From an uncultured Lachnospiraceae bacterium (GTDB lineage Bacteria > Bacillota > Clostridia > Lachnospirales > Lachnospiraceae), in the NCBI GenBank assembly GCA_910586645.1, contig CAJUIS010000007.1, positions 31,059 through 95,058 of the forward strand: 64,000 nucleotides of DNA. The letters are read 5' to 3'. The notes below the pieces were generated by a model. It had not been told where the DNA came from. It did no database searches and worked only from the letters and a program-made list of their open reading frames with translations. Both the position numbers and the translations under genes were made by a program. Within the stretch, counting starts at the first letter, position 1. Each line of letters opens with the position of its first letter. Shown here piece after piece: positions 61,601-64,000 of this stretch.

Positions 61601-62229
61601 ATAGAGAAGAATTTCTAAGGCAGTTAGAGGAGCTGCTCTATGACATACCGGAAAATGAACGCCGGGACGCTATGGAATATTATCGGAATTATTTTGAAGA
61701 CGCGGGACCCCAGAATGAAGAAAAGATTATAGAGGAGCTGGGTTCGCCGCAGGAAGTTTCGTCAGGAATTAAAAAGGATTTATTTGGTGAAAATTATAAA
61801 GAATATGATTTTGCAGAGAAGAAAGAGGCGGGCAGAGGCCCAAGAGGAGATAAAACGGTAAGAAATATCCTGATTGCCGTGATTTTGGTTTTGACGTTTC
61901 CGGTATGGATCGGGCTTGTCGTAAGCGTCTTTGGGCTTCTTGTGGCGGGAGGCGCCTGTGTGCTTGCGCTTTCCATTGCTGTGATAGCTCTGATTGGCGT
62001 ATTTATGATTGTGGGAATTGTATTCGGAGGCGTCGGCATAGGGCAGATGGCAGTGGGATTTCCGGCGCTTGGACTGATCTTTTTAGGGCTTGGGCTGCTT
62101 ATGGCTGCTGCGGCCATAGTTGGACTGGTTGTTGCCGTATATATTATGGGGCTTGCGTTTCCATGCATTCTGCGCACAATCGTTCGTTTGTGTAAAAAAC
62201 CATTTCAGAAAAGGGGTGCGTCTATATGA
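61597..62229 (+). CDS. DUF1700/HAAS domain membrane protein
   Basis: 210 residues. N-terminal HAAS helical domain (MNREEFLRQLEELLYDIPENERRDAMEYYRNYFEDAG, IEELGSPQEVS), a charged linker, then three to four membrane segments (about 88-190). DUF1700 proteins are PadR partners with an envelope role not yet known. ATGA overlaps join it to both neighbours. Confidence 0.85.
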   Translation: MNREEFLRQLEELLYDIPENERRDAMEYYRNYFEDAGPQNEEKIIEELGSPQEVSSGIKKDLFGENYKEYDFAEKKEAGRGPRGDKTVRNILIAVILVLTFPVWIGLVVSVFGLLVAGGACVLALSIAVIALIGVFMIVGIVFGGVGIGQMAVGFPALGLIFLGLGLLMAAAAIVGLVVAVYIMGLAFPCILRTIVRLCKKPFQKRGASI

Positions 62230-63146
62230 AAAAATTTACAAAAATCTGCCTGATTGTCTGCCTTGCTCTGGCCTGTATCGGAGGGATCTGTATGTGCGCA
62301 GGAATCGCGCTTGGCAGCGGCCCAAGGGAGGTTATGGAAATGATTGACAGGCAGGGGATTCATGTCGGAAATTTTCATATCGGATTTTGGGAAGCATTTT
62401 TTGGAGAAAATGAGGAGGAGCGTATAAAGGCGGCAGACGGGATGCTGGTAAAACAGTTTGATGGAGATGAAATTGACAGCCTTGATATTGACATTAAGTA
62501 TGGGGAGGTTTATATTGACGTGAAAGAGACGGATCAGATAGAGGTCAGGATTGACGCGCCAAAGCGAAATTCTTATGTCTGTAAGAAAGACGGCAGGACG
62601 ATGGAGCTTTCGGATACGACGGAAAGAAAGTGGTGGAAAGTCGGAGGCGGGAATGTCACTGTGACGGTTTCGCTTCCGGAGAAAAAAGTTTTTTCAGAAG
62701 TGGAATTGATGACGAATGCGGGAAAGGTGGATATTTCGCACAGCCTTAAAGCAAAAGAAATTTCACTGGAACTGGATGCGGGGGATCTGACAGCGGCGGA
62801 CATTGAAGCGGAAAAGGAACTTTCCGTCAATGTAGGGGCCGGAAGGCTTGCAATTTCAAAATTTTCCGCCCGGAATATGGAGATAGACTGCGGGATGGGA
62901 GAAGTTGAGCTTCGCGGAAGCCTTTTGGGAGACGGCGACATCAGCTGCGGCATGGGAAGGATTGATCTGGAACTTGAAGCGGAGGAAACCGATTATGATT
63001 ATGAAATGGAATGCGGCCTTGGCAGCATTGAACTCAATGAACAGAGATTTACGTCGCTGGGAAGCGAGAAAGAAATAAATCATGGCGCAGGAAATGAGCT
63101 TCATTTAGACTGCGGTATGGGTGAGATTGTCATTACAACAAATTAA
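62226..63146 (+). CDS. DUF4097 (LiaG-like) beta-strand repeat protein
   Basis: 306 residues. An N-terminal membrane anchor (about 8-30) and then a right-handed beta-solenoid of DUF4097 type with repeated short strands such as VELMTNAGKVDIS, LELDAGDLTAADI, VNVGAGRL, IDCGMGEVELRGSLLGDGDISCGMGRIDLELE. Such proteins (LiaG) occur in envelope-stress operons. Translationally coupled to DUF1700, with PspC behind. Confidence 0.85.
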   Translation: MKKFTKICLIVCLALACIGGICMCAGIALGSGPREVMEMIDRQGIHVGNFHIGFWEAFFGENEEERIKAADGMLVKQFDGDEIDSLDIDIKYGEVYIDVKETDQIEVRIDAPKRNSYVCKKDGRTMELSDTTERKWWKVGGGNVTVTVSLPEKKVFSEVELMTNAGKVDISHSLKAKEISLELDAGDLTAADIEAEKELSVNVGAGRLAISKFSARNMEIDCGMGEVELRGSLLGDGDISCGMGRIDLELEAEETDYDYEMECGLGSIELNEQRFTSLGSEKEINHGAGNELHLDCGMGEIVITTN

Positions 63147-63158
63147 GGAGGAACGGAT

Positions 63159-63353
63159 ATGGAAAAAAGGTTATACAAATCGACGTCAAACAGGGTATTG
63201 TGCGGTGTATGCGGAGGGATTGGAGAATATTTTAATGTAGATCCGACGCTCATCCGCCTGCTTTGGCTGGTTCTTCTCTGCGGATGGGGAAGCGGAATTT
63301 TGTTTTACATTATTGCGGCAGTCATTATTCCGGAATCGCCAGGCCGTTTTTAG
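63159..63353 (+). CDS. PspC domain protein
   Basis: 64 residues: a PspC domain (RLYKSTSNRVLCGVCGGIGEYFNVDPTLIRLLW) with one membrane segment (about 35-58). PspC proteins sense or protect membrane integrity. With PadR, HAAS and DUF4097 it makes a compact envelope-stress-like operon; AAGGAGG upstream. Confidence 0.9.
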   Translation: MEKRLYKSTSNRVLCGVCGGIGEYFNVDPTLIRLLWLVLLCGWGSGILFYIIAAVIIPESPGRF

Positions 63354-63375
63354 CGCCTAAAGGGGCGGAAGGCAA

Positions 63376-63900
63376 ATGGAACAAGACAGCGTTTATGAAG
63401 ACGGGGCGAGACTGCCGCTTGGAGACGGTGAGATTTTTTTGCGCCGCATAAAAAACAGAGATGAGAAGCATATCCGCATATATAAAAAGCGGACGGAAAA
63501 TGGAAGAGTCCTGCTCTGTATGGTTTCCGGCATTGAGAACAACGGGGAAGCTTACCGAATGGCGGTCAAAAAGTGGCTCAGGGAATACGCAAGAGAGGAA
63601 CTTGGAAAAAAGGTGCGGCTTTTTGCGGACAGAATGCAGGTGAAAGTAAACAGGATTGCCATAAAAGAGCAGAAGACGCGCTGGGGAAGCTGCAGTTTAA
63701 AAGGAAACCTGAATTTTAACTGGAAACTTGTGTTGATGCCGGAACGCATTCAGAATTATGTAGTTGTCCACGAACTTGCGCACAGGAAACAGATGAACCA
63801 CTCCAGTGAGTTTTGGAATGAAGTGTTTTTGGAACTGCCGGATTATTCTGCGTGCAGAAAGTGGCTCAGGGAACATGAAAGAGAATATCTGAAGTATTGA
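63376..63900 (+). CDS. YgjP-like zinc metallopeptidase (SprT/DUF45)
   Basis: 174 residues. Zinc site H132-E133-L-A-H136 with a third histidine H142 (NHSSEFW), preceded by QKTRWGSCS (about 99-107), the DUF45/YgjP hallmark. Probably a cytoplasmic protease of unknown substrate. No membrane segment. It starts 22 bases after the PspC gene and may share its transcript; the terminator follows. Confidence 0.87.
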   Translation: MEQDSVYEDGARLPLGDGEIFLRRIKNRDEKHIRIYKKRTENGRVLLCMVSGIENNGEAYRMAVKKWLREYAREELGKKVRLFADRMQVKVNRIAIKEQKTRWGSCSLKGNLNFNWKLVLMPERIQNYVVVHELAHRKQMNHSSEFWNEVFLELPDYSACRKWLREHEREYLKY

Positions 63901-63913
63901 ATGAAAAGAAACG

Positions 63914-63943
63914 AAAAAACAGCGTCCGCAGACGCTGTTTTTT
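63914..63943. terminator. Bidirectional terminator
   Basis: Perfect 13-base arms AAAAAACAGCGTC and GACGCTGTTTTTT with a 4-base loop, between the metallopeptidase gene and the minus-strand tRNA-Ser. Confidence 0.88.
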
Positions 63944-63946
63944 GAG

Positions 63947-64000
63947 CGGAGAGTGTGGGATTCGAACCCACGTGCCCAGTAAAGGACAACTGCATTTCGA
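63947..64000 (-). tRNA. tRNA-Ser(CGA), 5' part beyond window
   Basis: Minus-strand 3' half: acceptor end CTCTCC with discriminator G, T arm GTGGG-TTCGAAT-CCCAC, a long class II variable arm (TTGTCCTTTACTGGGCAC region), and the anticodon loop 3' side TCGAAA with stem TGCAG. The anticodon reads CGA, serine, and the G73 fits. The rest lies past the window end. Confidence 0.85.

Overview
The window looks like chromosome from a gut Lachnospiraceae-type Clostridia. The evidence is AGGAGG ribosome sites throughout, a long-form HPF, a large Bacillota-type SRP RNA, ROK/PadR/GntR/LytTR regulators, big secreted multidomain mucin-type glycan enzymes with BspA-type leucine-rich tails, and the conserved order tsaC - ywlE-like - upp - atp operon. 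No genus is claimed.

Layout. 1-2624 is an AT-rich accessory block: a 5'-cut DUF262 protein, an AAA/ABC-type ATPase and an HNH nuclease, tightly packed like a defence operon. 3048-8016 is a polyol/fructose unit: ROK regulator, sorbitol-type dehydrogenase, GPH symporter, and a fructokinase fused to a Crh/HPr-like domain. 8397-9760 holds an orphan Cmr5-like gene and an SDR oxidoreductase. 9827-13843 is a giant secreted SGNH esterase. 13950-21039 (minus strand) carries a GntR/ABC exporter operon, a PadR/permease-prefix operon, a corrinoid-activation (ASKHA, 2Fe-2S) protein and a TrpB2-like enzyme.

21194-29385 holds an aldose epimerase, a chemoreceptor coupled to an FMN-binding lipoprotein, and a cobalamin-riboswitch operon (DUF4430 lipoprotein plus ECF S component). 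It continues with a LytTR/GHKL two-component pair and two small proteins, one FliD-like. A tRNA-Pro and a hybrid histidine kinase follow. 32523-33826 is a badly decayed surface glycosidase gene, directly before an intact 1711-residue GH95 alpha-fucosidase with the same kind of accessory modules.

39178-45580 contains muropeptide-type peptidases, a SpoVB-like flippase, tsaC, a catalytically dead YwlE-like phosphatase, upp behind a 45-bp tandem repeat, and dCMP deaminase. 45595-52670 is a complete F-type ATP synthase operon whose c subunit carries a sodium-binding signature; a Na+/proline-type symporter lies further along. 52966-56617 is nadABC plus a NiaR-type repressor. The rest holds a MATE exporter, a small unknown gene under a near-perfect promoter with an operator, hpf, SRP RNA, putP, a PadR-HAAS-DUF4097-PspC envelope-stress-like operon, a YgjP-type metallopeptidase and a cut tRNA-Ser.

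The most promising candidates for something new are the DUF262/ATPase/HNH block, the orphan Cmr5-like gene, the fructokinase-Crh-like fusion, the B12-riboswitch DUF4430/ECF operon, the pseudo-phosphatase beside upp, and the 132-residue gene with its own operator. All functional statements are from reading the sequence; no database search was run.
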